Assembly (NCBI GenBank): GCA_946616295.1
Contig: CAMOIU010000090.1
Location: 1-5,340 of the forward strand
Origin: CAG-791 sp002392385
GTDB lineage: Bacteria > Bacillota > Clostridia > Lachnospirales > Lachnospiraceae
Reading direction: 5' to 3'
DNA length: 5,340 nt
Shown here: one piece after another, positions 1 through 5,340 of the stretch
Layout: each line of letters opens with the position of its first letter
Numbering within the stretch: the first letter of the stretch is position 1
The notes under the pieces: model-generated
What the model saw: the letters and a program-made list of their open reading frames with translations, nothing else
Database searches by the model: none
What the model was told of the DNA's origin: nothing
Made by a program: the position numbers and the translations under genes

Positions 1-92
1 GGGACCTGCCATGTGCCGCAAGGGTGCCTGGCGGAACCGTGGGTGCAGCTGTGAGGGCTCCGCCAGGCGGGGCATTCTTTCTGAAGGTCCGT
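1..92 (+). ncRNA. ffs: Signal recognition particle RNA (large bacterial type), 3' part only
   Basis: This is the 3' strand of the SRP RNA, the scaffold that binds Ffh and targets nascent membrane and secreted proteins to the translocon. Bases 9-30 read CATGTGCCGCAAGGGTGCCTGG with only small differences from the strongly conserved stretch just after the Ffh-binding domain in the Bacillus scRNA (CATGTGCCGCAGGGTTGCCTGG as I recall it). The preceding GGGACCTGC fits its GAAACCTCT, and the AGAAGGTGCACGG end corresponds to TGAAGGTCCG at 82-91. The Ffh-binding hairpin and the 5' half lie upstream of the window. The 3' end is estimated from this match, not from a terminator. Bases 26-35 and 59-68 are also a perfect 10-bp inverted repeat, which could form a local hairpin instead of, or besides, long-range helix 5 pairing. 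Confidence 0.82.
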
Positions 93-125
93 ACATATAC
101 CGGACCGGGGCTCTCCCGAAGAGCC
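86..125 (+). other. Two short hairpins between SRP RNA and the radical SAM gene
   Basis: GGTCCG (86-91) can pair with CGGACC (101-106), and GGCTCT (109-114) with AGAGCC (120-125) around a five-base loop. Neither is followed by a T-run, so neither looks like a standard intrinsic terminator. The first may simply overlap the closing strand of the SRP RNA, and the second sits just before the ribosome binding site at 128-133. They may affect RNA 3'-end processing or be chance structure. Confidence 0.3.
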
Positions 126-139
126 GCAGGTGATAGACT

Positions 140-1087
140 ATGAGTCTTCAGAATATCATGGATATGACTGACTGCACGCTCTGTCCCAGGAGCTGCAGGG
201 CTGACAGGGCCCACGGAGAACCGGGCTACTGCAAGGAAACGGCTGAACTGGATCTGGCCAGGGCAGCCCTCTACCACCATGAGGAGCCGGTGATCTCCGG
301 CCGCCGCGGCAGCGGCGCCGTCTTCTTCGTCGGCTGCAATATGGGCTGCATCTACTGCCAGAATTACGCCATTGCCAAGGCCATGTCCGGCCAGCACGTG
401 TCTCCGGGCAGGCTTTCCGAGATCTTCCTGGAGCTGCAGGATCAGGGAGCCGAGAACATCAACCTGGTGACCGCCTCCCACTACCTGCACATCGTCATTC
501 CCGCCCTGGAACGCGCCAAGGCCGAGGGACTGACCATCCCGGTGGTCTACAACACCGGTACCTATGAGCGCGTGGAGGCCATCCGTGCCCTGGAGGGCCT
601 GGTGGATGTGTACATGCCTGATTTCAAGTACATCTCCCCCCGTCTCTCTCTGGCCCTCTCCCACACGCCCGACTATTTCCAGTACGCCTCCAAGGCCCTG
701 GCGGAAATGGTCAGACAGCAGCCCCGTCCCCTCTTCTCCGACGGTTCCAGCGAGATCGACTGCGTTGACGATGCCGACGACCCGCTGATGATCCGCGGCG
801 TGCTGGTGCGCCACCTCTGCCTTCCCGGCTGCGGGGAGGACAGCCGCGATATCCTCTCCTATCTCCACAATACCTACGGAGACAATATCTTCATCAGCAT
901 CATGAACCAGTACACTCCCATGCCGCAGGTCAAGGATGATCCGGATCTGGGCAGGACCCTGCGCCAGGAGGAGTACGACGCCATCGTGGACTACGCCATC
1001 GGGCTGGGGATCCGCAACGGCTTCATACAGGAATCCGGCACCGCCTCCCGGCGGTACATTCCGGCCTTCGACGGGACCGGGATCTGA
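140..1087 (+). CDS. PflX-like (COG1313) radical SAM protein
   Basis: A 315-residue cytoplasmic radical SAM protein, related to pyruvate formate-lyase activating enzymes but of unknown substrate. Cys66-x3-Cys70-x2-Cys73 (GCNMGCIYCQN) is the site for the SAM-binding 4Fe-4S cluster. As in COG1313 proteins, a cysteine motif comes first (Cys12, Cys15, Cys19, Cys31, in CTLCPRSC...GYC); it may bind a metal or second cluster. Other family blocks are NLVTASHY (108-115), VVYNTGTYE (135-143), YMPDFKY (158-164), VRHLCLPG (223-230), ISIMNQYTPMPQ, and a C-terminal QESGTASRRYIPAFDGTG. Length and ends fit a complete family member. The start is supported by AGGTGA at 128-133, six bases upstream; Met7 and Met9 have weaker sites. 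Residues about 199-214 form an acidic stretch longer than I expect here. No glycyl-radical enzyme gene is adjacent, so calling it a PFL activase is not justified. Confidence 0.93.
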   Translation: MSLQNIMDMTDCTLCPRSCRADRAHGEPGYCKETAELDLARAALYHHEEPVISGRRGSGAVFFVGCNMGCIYCQNYAIAKAMSGQHVSPGRLSEIFLELQDQGAENINLVTASHYLHIVIPALERAKAEGLTIPVVYNTGTYERVEAIRALEGLVDVYMPDFKYISPRLSLALSHTPDYFQYASKALAEMVRQQPRPLFSDGSSEIDCVDDADDPLMIRGVLVRHLCLPGCGEDSRDILSYLHNTYGDNIFISIMNQYTPMPQVKDDPDLGRTLRQEEYDAIVDYAIGLGIRNGFIQESGTASRRYIPAFDGTGI

Positions 1088-1093
1088 GACAAT

Positions 1094-1127
1094 AAAAAAC
1101 GGGCGCCCCGCGGGGCACCCGTTTTTT
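1094..1127. terminator. Bidirectional intrinsic terminator between convergent genes
   Basis: AAAAAACGGG (1094-1103) pairs with CCCGTTTTTT (1118-1127), and GCCCC (1105-1109) with GGGGC (1112-1116), with a single C/A mismatch between the two helices. The A-run and T-run flank a GC-rich stem, so it should work on both strands. It begins 7 bases after the radical SAM stop and 8 bases after the regulator stop read on the minus strand, so it probably serves both genes. Confidence 0.92.
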
Positions 1128-1134
1128 CATTTCT

Positions 1135-2226
1135 CTACTGTCTGTCTCTGGAATCCAGATACCGCATATAGGCGCTGACCATCATGGCGATCCGCAGAGT
1201 CATGGCATCCTCAAAGGTGCGGATATCCAGGCCGCAGCTCTTCTGCAGCTTCTCGATCCGGTACACCAGGGTGTTCCTGTGCACGAACAGCTGTCTCGAG
1301 GTCTCTGAGACGTTCAGGTTGTTCTCCAGGAAGGTGTTGATCGTCGTCTGCAGCTCGTTGTCGAACTCCGGCAGCGTGCTGTCCCCGAACACCTCCCGCA
1401 GGAACATTCTGCAGAGGCCCACGGGAAGCTGGTAGATCAGGCGTCCGATGCCCAGCTCGTTGTAGGAGCTCACGGTATGCTCCGCCCGGAAGATCTTGCC
1501 CACGTCCATGGCCATGCAGGCCTCCTTATAGGACCGTGACAGCTCGCCCAGCTCGCCGACGATGGTGCCGTAGCTGGCCCGCACCTTGACCATGGCCTCC
1601 ATATTGAGCATGGCCACCGCCGTCTGCGCCGTCTCCTCCAGCTGGGGATAATCCTCCCGGGTCTCCAGGGCCTTGATCAGGATCACCCTGTTCTCATCCA
1701 CCTCTGTCAGATAGTCACCGCTGTTCACTGTGAACAGGCCGGAGAGCAGTTCCGAGGCGATCCGGTCCTCCTCCGTCTGCACCTCGAAGAGCAGGATGGC
1801 CCGCGGCACCTGGTAAGGGATCCGGAGCTTCCTGGACCGGTTGTGGATATCCACCGGCAGGAGATTGTCCAGGAGCAGGTTCTGGAAGAAGCTGTTGCGG
1901 TCCAGCTTGTCCTTGTAGGCATCCACCAGATGATGGAGCTCCGCGGCTGCCATTCTGGCCACCATAAAGGTATAATCGCTGTCCCCGCAGGCAGTCAGGA
2001 TCAGGACCGTCTCATCGTCATCACGCACCTTCAGGGAGTAGCTGTTGCCGATGATCTGGCTGTCCACGGCGGACGCCGTCAGCCCCGCGATCAGATGAGA
2101 GTCCGGCACTGTCATGTTCTCTGTGGCCGCGAGCACATTGCCGGCCGGATCCTGCACGCAGAATTCCGTGCGTGTGATACTGCGCAGCTCTTCCAGACAG
2201 GTTCTGATGATCTGTGATGATATCAT
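1135..2226 (-). CDS. CdaR/PucR-family transcriptional regulator
   Basis: A 363-residue DNA-binding regulator with the three-part layout of E. coli CdaR (sugar diacid regulator). Residues 1 to about 120 are a likely ligand-sensing region with FCVQDPAGNVLAATE (22-36), comparable to the CdaR segment NVMDARGRIIGSGD. Residues about 140-255 match the degenerate GGDEF-like middle domain, notably RASYGTIVGELGELSRSYKEA (216-236). The C-terminal PucR-type helix-turn-helix spans about 299-350: NVSETSRQLFVHRNTLVYRIEKL, then GLDIRTFEDAMTLRIA. The start is set by GAGGAG (2234-2239 on the plus strand), seven bases before the ATG. It lies downstream of msmX on the same strand but behind a strong terminator, so it probably has its own promoter; I found no convincing -35/-10 pair in the short gap. 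The ligand and targets are unknown. Family members respond to sugar diacids, purines or similar metabolites, and control of carbohydrate uptake is an inference from the neighbour. Confidence 0.88.
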   Translation of the reverse strand: MISSQIIRTCLEELRSITRTEFCVQDPAGNVLAATENMTVPDSHLIAGLTASAVDSQIIGNSYSLKVRDDDETVLILTACGDSDYTFMVARMAAAELHHLVDAYKDKLDRNSFFQNLLLDNLLPVDIHNRSRKLRIPYQVPRAILLFEVQTEEDRIASELLSGLFTVNSGDYLTEVDENRVILIKALETREDYPQLEETAQTAVAMLNMEAMVKVRASYGTIVGELGELSRSYKEACMAMDVGKIFRAEHTVSSYNELGIGRLIYQLPVGLCRMFLREVFGDSTLPEFDNELQTTINTFLENNLNVSETSRQLFVHRNTLVYRIEKLQKSCGLDIRTFEDAMTLRIAMMVSAYMRYLDSRDRQ

Positions 2227-2248
2227 GGCTCATCTCCTCAATGATAAT

Positions 2249-2268
2249 CGCCGAGGGATCCCCCGGCG
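2249..2268. promoter_or_regulatory. 20-bp near-palindrome upstream of the regulator gene
   Basis: CGCCGAGGGATCCCCCGGCG is symmetrical except at one base pair (A2254 against C2263), which becomes a G-U pair in minus-strand RNA. It lies 22 bases before the regulator ATG, just upstream of the GAGGAG site. It could be an operator for autoregulation or a leader hairpin near the start of the mRNA. No binding data or second copy in the window supports either choice. Confidence 0.4.
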
Positions 2269-2292
2269 GTCCCTCTCCCATCTCCCTCAGTG

Positions 2293-2329
2293 AAAAAACG
2301 GGCAGTGTGTGAGTTCTCACACACTGCCC
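2293..2329 (-). terminator. Strong intrinsic terminator after msmX
   Basis: GGGCAGTGTGTGAG (2300-2313) and CTCACACACTGCCC (2316-2329) form a perfect 14-bp stem closed by two bases. On the minus strand the stem is followed directly by G then six T (complement of A2293-A2298), the classic form. It starts 39 bases past the msmX stop and should separate that transcript from the regulator gene. The plus-strand side lacks a T-run, so it is a one-way terminator. Confidence 0.93.
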
Positions 2330-2368
2330 ATTCTATCACATTCTGCCGTTACGGACCATCTGTGGGGA

Positions 2369-3475
2369 TCAGTTGGTGATGGTCACCTCGGTCTCCTTGT
2401 CAAAGACATGGATCTTGTTGGTGTCGAAGGTGTAGGTCACGGTGTCGCCGGGACGGACCTTGGTGGTAGGCTCGACTCTGGCGGTGACGGAAGTGCCCTG
2501 CAGATCGAAATACAGGAAAACTTCGGCGCCCAGAAGCTCGTACACGTTGACCGTGGAGGAGAACTTGTAGGGAGCGTTGTCGTTAGGACCGACTTCGATG
2601 ATGTTCTCAGGACGGATGCCCATGGTAACGGTCTTGCCGTTGTAGTTGCCCTCGACGAGAGCCTTGGCCTTCTCGGCGGGAAGAACGATCTCCTGATCAT
2701 CGACCAGCAGGGAAGCGCTGTTGCCGACGACCTTGACCTTGGCTTCCTGGAAGTTCATCTGAGGGGATCCCATGAAGCCCGCGACGAAGAGGTTGCCCGG
2801 CTTGTCATACAGGTTCTGAGGGGAATCGATCTGCTGCACGACGCCGTCCTTCATAACGACGATACGGGTGCCCAGAGTCATAGCCTCGGTCTGGTCATGG
2901 GTAACGTAGATGATGGTGGTGCCCAGTCTCTGGTGGAGCTTGGCGATCTCAGTTCTCATCTGCACACGGAGCTTGGCGTCCAGGTTGGACAGAGGCTCAT
3001 CCATCAGGAAGACCTTGGGCTGACGAACGATAGCACGGCCCATGGCGACACGCTGTCTCTGACCGCCGGACAGAGCCTTCGGCTTACGATCCAGCAGGTG
3101 GGTCAGGTCGAGGATCTTGGCGGCTTCTCTGACCTGCTTGTCGATCTGATCCTTCGGGACCTTGCGGAGCTTCAGACCGAATGCCATATTGTCATACACG
3201 GACATATGAGGATACAGAGCGTAGTTCTGGAAGACCATCGCGATGTCTCTGTCCTTGGGCTCGACATCGTTCATGACCTTGCCGTCGATCTTGAAGGTAC
3301 CGGAGCTGATGTCTTCCAGACCCGCGATCATACGAAGGGTGGTGGACTTACCGCAGCCGGAGGGACCGACGAAGATGATGAATTCCTTGTCAGCGATTTC
3401 CATGTTGAAATCCTTGACAGCCTGGAATCCGTTGGGATAGACCTTGCATACATTCTCTAAGGATAAGCTTGCCAT
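2369..3475 (-). CDS. msmX: Sugar ABC importer ATPase, MsmX/UgpC (MalK) family
   Basis: A complete 368-residue ATP-binding subunit of CUT1-type carbohydrate importers; it hydrolyses ATP on the cytoplasmic face of the permease. Walker A is GPSGCGKST (37-45), the Q-loop is FQNYALYPHMSV (Gln83), the signature is LSGGQRQR (135-142), Walker B is VFLMDEP (155-161), the D-loop is SNLD (163-166) and the H-loop histidine is His193. A TOBE-type regulatory region follows from about residue 240 to the end (GIRPENI, TARVEPTTKVRPGDTV). Length matches MsmX and UgpC, both near 365 residues. AAGGAG (3483-3488 on the plus strand) lies seven bases before the ATG. It is a single-gene unit with its own promoter and terminator, and no permease or binding-protein gene lies in the window, so a shared ATPase for several importers is likely. 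UgpC is the usual automated name; glycerol-3-phosphate specificity is not shown here. Confidence 0.95.
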   Translation of the reverse strand: MASLSLENVCKVYPNGFQAVKDFNMEIADKEFIIFVGPSGCGKSTTLRMIAGLEDISSGTFKIDGKVMNDVEPKDRDIAMVFQNYALYPHMSVYDNMAFGLKLRKVPKDQIDKQVREAAKILDLTHLLDRKPKALSGGQRQRVAMGRAIVRQPKVFLMDEPLSNLDAKLRVQMRTEIAKLHQRLGTTIIYVTHDQTEAMTLGTRIVVMKDGVVQQIDSPQNLYDKPGNLFVAGFMGSPQMNFQEAKVKVVGNSASLLVDDQEIVLPAEKAKALVEGNYNGKTVTMGIRPENIIEVGPNDNAPYKFSSTVNVYELLGAEVFLYFDLQGTSVTARVEPTTKVRPGDTVTYTFDTNKIHVFDKETEVTITN

Positions 3476-3517
3476 TTTTACGCTCCTTTTCTCAAATGCT
3501 TACATACTGCGTGAAAT

Positions 3518-3539
3518 CTGCTTTAACAGCTAAATGCAG
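3518..3539. promoter_or_regulatory. Dyad at the msmX transcription start region
   Basis: CTGCTTTA (3518-3525) and TAAATGCAG (3531-3539) are inverted repeats with one extra base in the second arm. A wider pair, ATACTGC (3504-3510) and GCAGTAT (3536-3542), overlaps it. Both run into the proposed -10 element, where a repressor site would be placed. It does not fit the CcpA cre consensus. The role is inferred from position only. Confidence 0.35.
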
Positions 3540-3566
3540 TATACTATACCCGCCTGCCGGATTCCA
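3538..3566 (-). promoter_or_regulatory. Candidate sigma-A promoter of msmX
   Basis: On the minus strand, TATACT (complement of 3538-3543) matches the -10 consensus at five of six bases and lies 17 bases downstream of TGGAAT (complement of 3561-3566), a weak -35 with three of six matches. An overlapping TATAGT (complement of 3543-3548) is a second -10 choice but lacks a good -35. Either one gives an untranslated leader of roughly 55-60 bases before the msmX ATG. Confidence 0.5.
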
Positions 3567-3584
3567 TGGGCCGATTTTACAAAG

Positions 3585-3621
3585 AAAAAAAGGACCTCTG
3601 GTGATTCCTTCAGTCCTTTTT
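3585..3621 (-). terminator. Terminator of the metG operon
   Basis: AAAAAGGAC (3587-3595) pairs with GTCCTTTTT (3613-3621), giving a nine-bp stem around a 17-base loop. On the minus strand it is followed by a run of seven T (complement of A3585-A3591). It lies about 110 bases past the stop of the small secreted-protein gene and just upstream of the msmX promoter. The 109 bases in between (3622-3730) hold no gene that I can see, only a 12-bp palindrome at 3716-3727. The stem is AT-rich at its base, so termination may be moderate. Confidence 0.7.
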
Positions 3622-3730
3622 CCGCTCTGTCAGCCGGCTTTCGTCAAATTGAACAGCCAGGCCCTCTTTCTATGTGCAAGATGTACAGCCGCCTGATTCC
3701 GTCCTCCGTCAGTCTGCCGGATCCGGCTCC

Positions 3731-4162
3731 TCAGTTCCCGAAAAGGGCGTCCCACTGCTCCGTCAGAAGCTGGAGAAAACGCTGGAGAATATTCTTCTTC
3801 AGAGGCTCTTCCACCTCCTGTTCGAACTGGGAGGCGGCGTTTTCCATGAGGCCGGACGCGCCTTCTCTCGCTTCCTCCGCCAGGGCCCCGGGGTCGGGCA
3901 GGCTTCCGTCCTCCGCCATGCCCCGCAGTTCCATCCAGAGGTCCCGGGGCGTCAGCCCCCGCCTTTCCAGCTCGATCAGGGCTTCCCTGAGCTTGTCCTT
4001 CTCCGTCTCCGAGGTCAGGATGTCCGTGATACCGGAGGGATCACTCTCCTCCCCGGCACAGACGGTCACAGGCATACACAGAGCAGCGGCAGCGATCAGG
4101 ACCGCCGCTGCTGCTCCGCACAGACTGGTTTGTATACTTTTCAGCCCGGAATATCTTCTCAT
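3731..4162 (-). CDS. Small secreted protein of unknown function
   Basis: I do not recognise this 143-residue protein. It begins with a clear Sec signal peptide: basic MRRYSGLK, a hydrophobic Ala/Leu-rich core (about 15-30), and a Val-Cys-Ala/Gly cleavage site near residues 34-37. VTVC|A is a poor lipobox because the residue before Cys is Val, so a lipoprotein is less likely. All three cysteines (15, 29, 35) are in the signal peptide, so the mature chain of about 107 residues has none. The mature part is acidic, looks helical and amphipathic (KDKLREALIELERRGLTPRDLWMELRGMAEDG, 56-87), has no further membrane span, and ends LQRFLQLLTEQWDALFGN. CTCCTT at 4167-4172 gives an AAGGAG site only four bases from the ATG. 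The start is 11 bases past the metG stop, so the two genes probably share a transcript. It is a real gene by signal peptide, ribosome site and spacing. Confidence 0.75.
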   Translation of the reverse strand: MRRYSGLKSIQTSLCGAAAAVLIAAAALCMPVTVCAGEESDPSGITDILTSETEKDKLREALIELERRGLTPRDLWMELRGMAEDGSLPDPGALAEEAREGASGLMENAASQFEQEVEEPLKKNILQRFLQLLTEQWDALFGN

Positions 4163-4173
4163 AGCTCTCCTTG

Positions 4174-5340
4174 TCAGCCTACCAGGGATCCGCCGGGAAG
4201 ATCCTTGTCCGGATCCACCGTCAGAAGACCCAGCTCACCGTCCGGTCCCTCCGCGGAAAGGAGCATGCCCTCGGACACGATCCCGGCCAGCTTGGCGGGC
4301 TTGAGGTTGGTGACCGCCACGACCTTCCTGCCCACAAGGGTCTCCGGCTCATAATACTTCTTGATGCCGCTCACGATCTGGCGGGTCTCGCCGCCGAAAT
4401 CGATGGTGAAGAGCAGGAGCTTCTTGGACTTCTTCACGGCTTCACAGGTCCTGACCACGCCGACCTTCAGCTCCACCCTGGCGAAATCGTCGATCGTGAT
4501 CTGGGGAAGGGCCGGTGCGCTCTCCGCCGGGGCGGCCGGTGCGGCCTGCGCGGGCGCGCTCTCTGCGGAAGCGGCAGCCTTGGCAGAATCGGTCTTTTCC
4601 GCGAGGGCCGCTTCTCTGGCGGCTGCGGCGCGCTGTTTGTCCATGATCACTTCGACCTGGGCGGCCACGGCCTTCTTGTCGAGGCGGGCGAAGAGGATCT
4701 CGGGCTTGTCGGTGACCTTGCTGCCCGAAGGGAAGAGACCAAAGGTCTCCAGGGTATCGAAGTCCCTGGTGGGGAAGCCGATCATCTCCGCGATCTTGTC
4801 CGCAGTGCGGGGCATGAAGGGGGCGATCAGGCTGGCGCCGAAGGTGATGCCTTCCATCAGGTTGTAGAGGACGGTCGCGAGACGGTCCTGCCTGGCCTCG
4901 TCGCGGGCCAGCACCCACGGCTCGGTCTCGTCGATATACTTGTTCAGTCTCTTGAAGACGGCGATCGCCTCGGTCAGCGCATCCGCGGCCCGCAGCTCGT
5001 CCATCTTCTTCTCCACGCGGCCATAGGCGCCGGTCACGTAGGCCTTCAGATCGTCATCCACGGGCTCCGCCGCGCCGCGGTCCTCCACGATGCCGCCGAA
5101 GTACTTGTTGCTCATGGAGATCGTGCGGTTCACCAGGTTGCCGAGGGTGTTGGCGAGGTCGCTGTTGACGCGTTCCGCCACCAGGTCCCAGGTGATCACG
5201 CCGTCGTTCTCGAAGGGCATCTCATGGACGACAAAATAGCGCACCGCGTCCACGCCGAAGATGTCCACCAGGTCATCCGCGTAGATGACGTTGCCCTTGG
5301 TCTTGGACATCTTCTCGCCGCCCTGCAGGAGCCAGGGGTG
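4174..5340 (-). CDS. metG: Methionyl-tRNA synthetase, C-terminal part (5' end outside window)
   Basis: The enzyme charges tRNA-Met with methionine in the cytoplasm. The reading frame is open to the window edge, starting HPWLLQGGEKMSKTKGNV, so the ATG at 5310 is internal and the catalytic N-terminal half (HIGH motif, any zinc site) is missing. The visible 388 residues hold the KMSKS loop as KMSKT (5299-5313); the segment YFVVHEMPFENDGVITWD; the helical anticodon-binding domain, with ETEPWVLARDE and the block FMPRTADKI; an Ala/Pro-rich linker (about 4501-4599); and a C-terminal Trbp111/EMAPII-type tRNA-binding domain of about 108 residues (4177-4500), with VELKVGVV, KLLLFTIDFGGETRQIVSGI and NLKPAKLAGIVSEGMLL. 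That appended domain typically dimerises the enzyme and improves tRNA binding. The stop is followed 11 bases later by the secreted-protein gene. No frameshift is seen. Confidence 0.97.
   Translation of the reverse strand, partial: HPWLLQGGEKMSKTKGNVIYADDLVDIFGVDAVRYFVVHEMPFENDGVITWDLVAERVNSDLANTLGNLVNRTISMSNKYFGGIVEDRGAAEPVDDDLKAYVTGAYGRVEKKMDELRAADALTEAIAVFKRLNKYIDETEPWVLARDEARQDRLATVLYNLMEGITFGASLIAPFMPRTADKIAEMIGFPTRDFDTLETFGLFPSGSKVTDKPEILFARLDKKAVAAQVEVIMDKQRAAAAREAALAEKTDSAKAAASAESAPAQAAPAAPAESAPALPQITIDDFARVELKVGVVRTCEAVKKSKKLLLFTIDFGGETRQIVSGIKKYYEPETLVGRKVVAVTNLKPAKLAGIVSEGMLLSAEGPDGELGLLTVDPDKDLPGGSLVG

Noticed and set aside
21..80. A T-box riboswitch, suggested by AAGGGTG and GGAACCGTGGG
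   Set aside because: The resemblance is partial, the downstream gene is not an aminoacyl-tRNA or amino-acid gene, and the whole stretch aligns better with the 3' strand of the SRP RNA from its first bases to TGAAGGTCCG.
2241..2246. TATCAT as the -10 element of the regulator promoter
   Set aside because: Transcription would begin about at the ribosome binding site, leaving almost no leader, and no -35 element is visible at the right distance.
2309..3460. A 383-codon open frame on the plus strand opposite msmX
   Set aside because: It is longer than msmX itself but has no ribosome site or recognisable domain. Its long Val/Asp/Gly/Leu runs are what the antisense of a strongly codon-biased gene gives. 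The minus-strand frame carries every ABC ATPase motif.
3511..3528. A CcpA cre site upstream of msmX (TGAAATCTGCTTTAACA)
   Set aside because: The half-sites look similar, but the central CG and the spacing of the consensus are missing.
3716..3727. 12-bp perfect palindrome GCCGGATCCGGC after the secreted-protein gene
   Set aside because: It has no T-run, so it is not a terminator, and a GC-rich palindrome of this size is unremarkable in such sequence. It may be a minor 3' hairpin.
3534..4354. Long plus-strand open frames opposite the secreted-protein gene and the end of metG
   Set aside because: They are Pro/Ser/Arg-rich, lack ribosome sites and cross two well-supported minus-strand genes as well as the terminator region. 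They are antisense artefacts of high GC content.
5308..5310. ATG at 5310 as the start of metG
   Set aside because: The codons upstream to the window edge stay open and encode HPWLLQGGEK, completing the KMSKS loop, so this Met is internal.

Overview
The window looks like chromosomal DNA from a GC-rich member of the Clostridia (Bacillota), most likely Lachnospiraceae. The pointers are the 3' part of a large, Bacillus/Clostridium-type SRP RNA, a stand-alone MsmX/UgpC-type sugar-importer ATPase beside a CdaR/PucR-type regulator, a COG1313 (PflX-like) radical SAM protein, and strong AGGAG-type ribosome binding sites. The family and organism assignments come from remembered conserved motifs; no database search was run.

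Layout. Bases 1 to about 92 (+) hold the 3' strand of the SRP RNA, whose 5' part lies before the window. A PflX-like radical SAM gene follows on the same strand (140-1087) and ends at a two-way terminator (1094-1127). That terminator is shared with the convergent regulator gene (1135-2226, minus). Everything to the right is on the minus strand. Read in the direction of transcription it is: metG (runs off the right edge, stop at 4174), a small secreted protein of unknown function 11 nt behind it (3731-4162), a terminator (3585-3621), a promoter with a nearby dyad (about 3518-3566), msmX/ugpC (2369-3475), a strong terminator (2293-2329), a 20-bp near-palindrome (2249-2268), and the CdaR/PucR-like regulator.

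How the genes may work together. MetG and the SRP RNA are housekeeping translation and secretion functions. The ATPase has no permease or binding-protein gene beside it in the window, which fits the known MsmX arrangement in which one ATPase powers several carbohydrate importers. The regulator next to it belongs to a family that senses small carbon or nitrogen metabolites, so a role in carbon uptake is plausible but inferred. The radical SAM gene has no glycyl-radical enzyme beside it and its substrate is unknown.

I see no phage, transposon, CRISPR, toxin-antitoxin or defence genes, and no evidence of a new multi-gene system. The least explained items are the small secreted protein behind metG, the acidic insert in the radical SAM protein, and the palindromes beside the msmX and regulator starts. 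No stretch longer than 300 bases lacks a gene.
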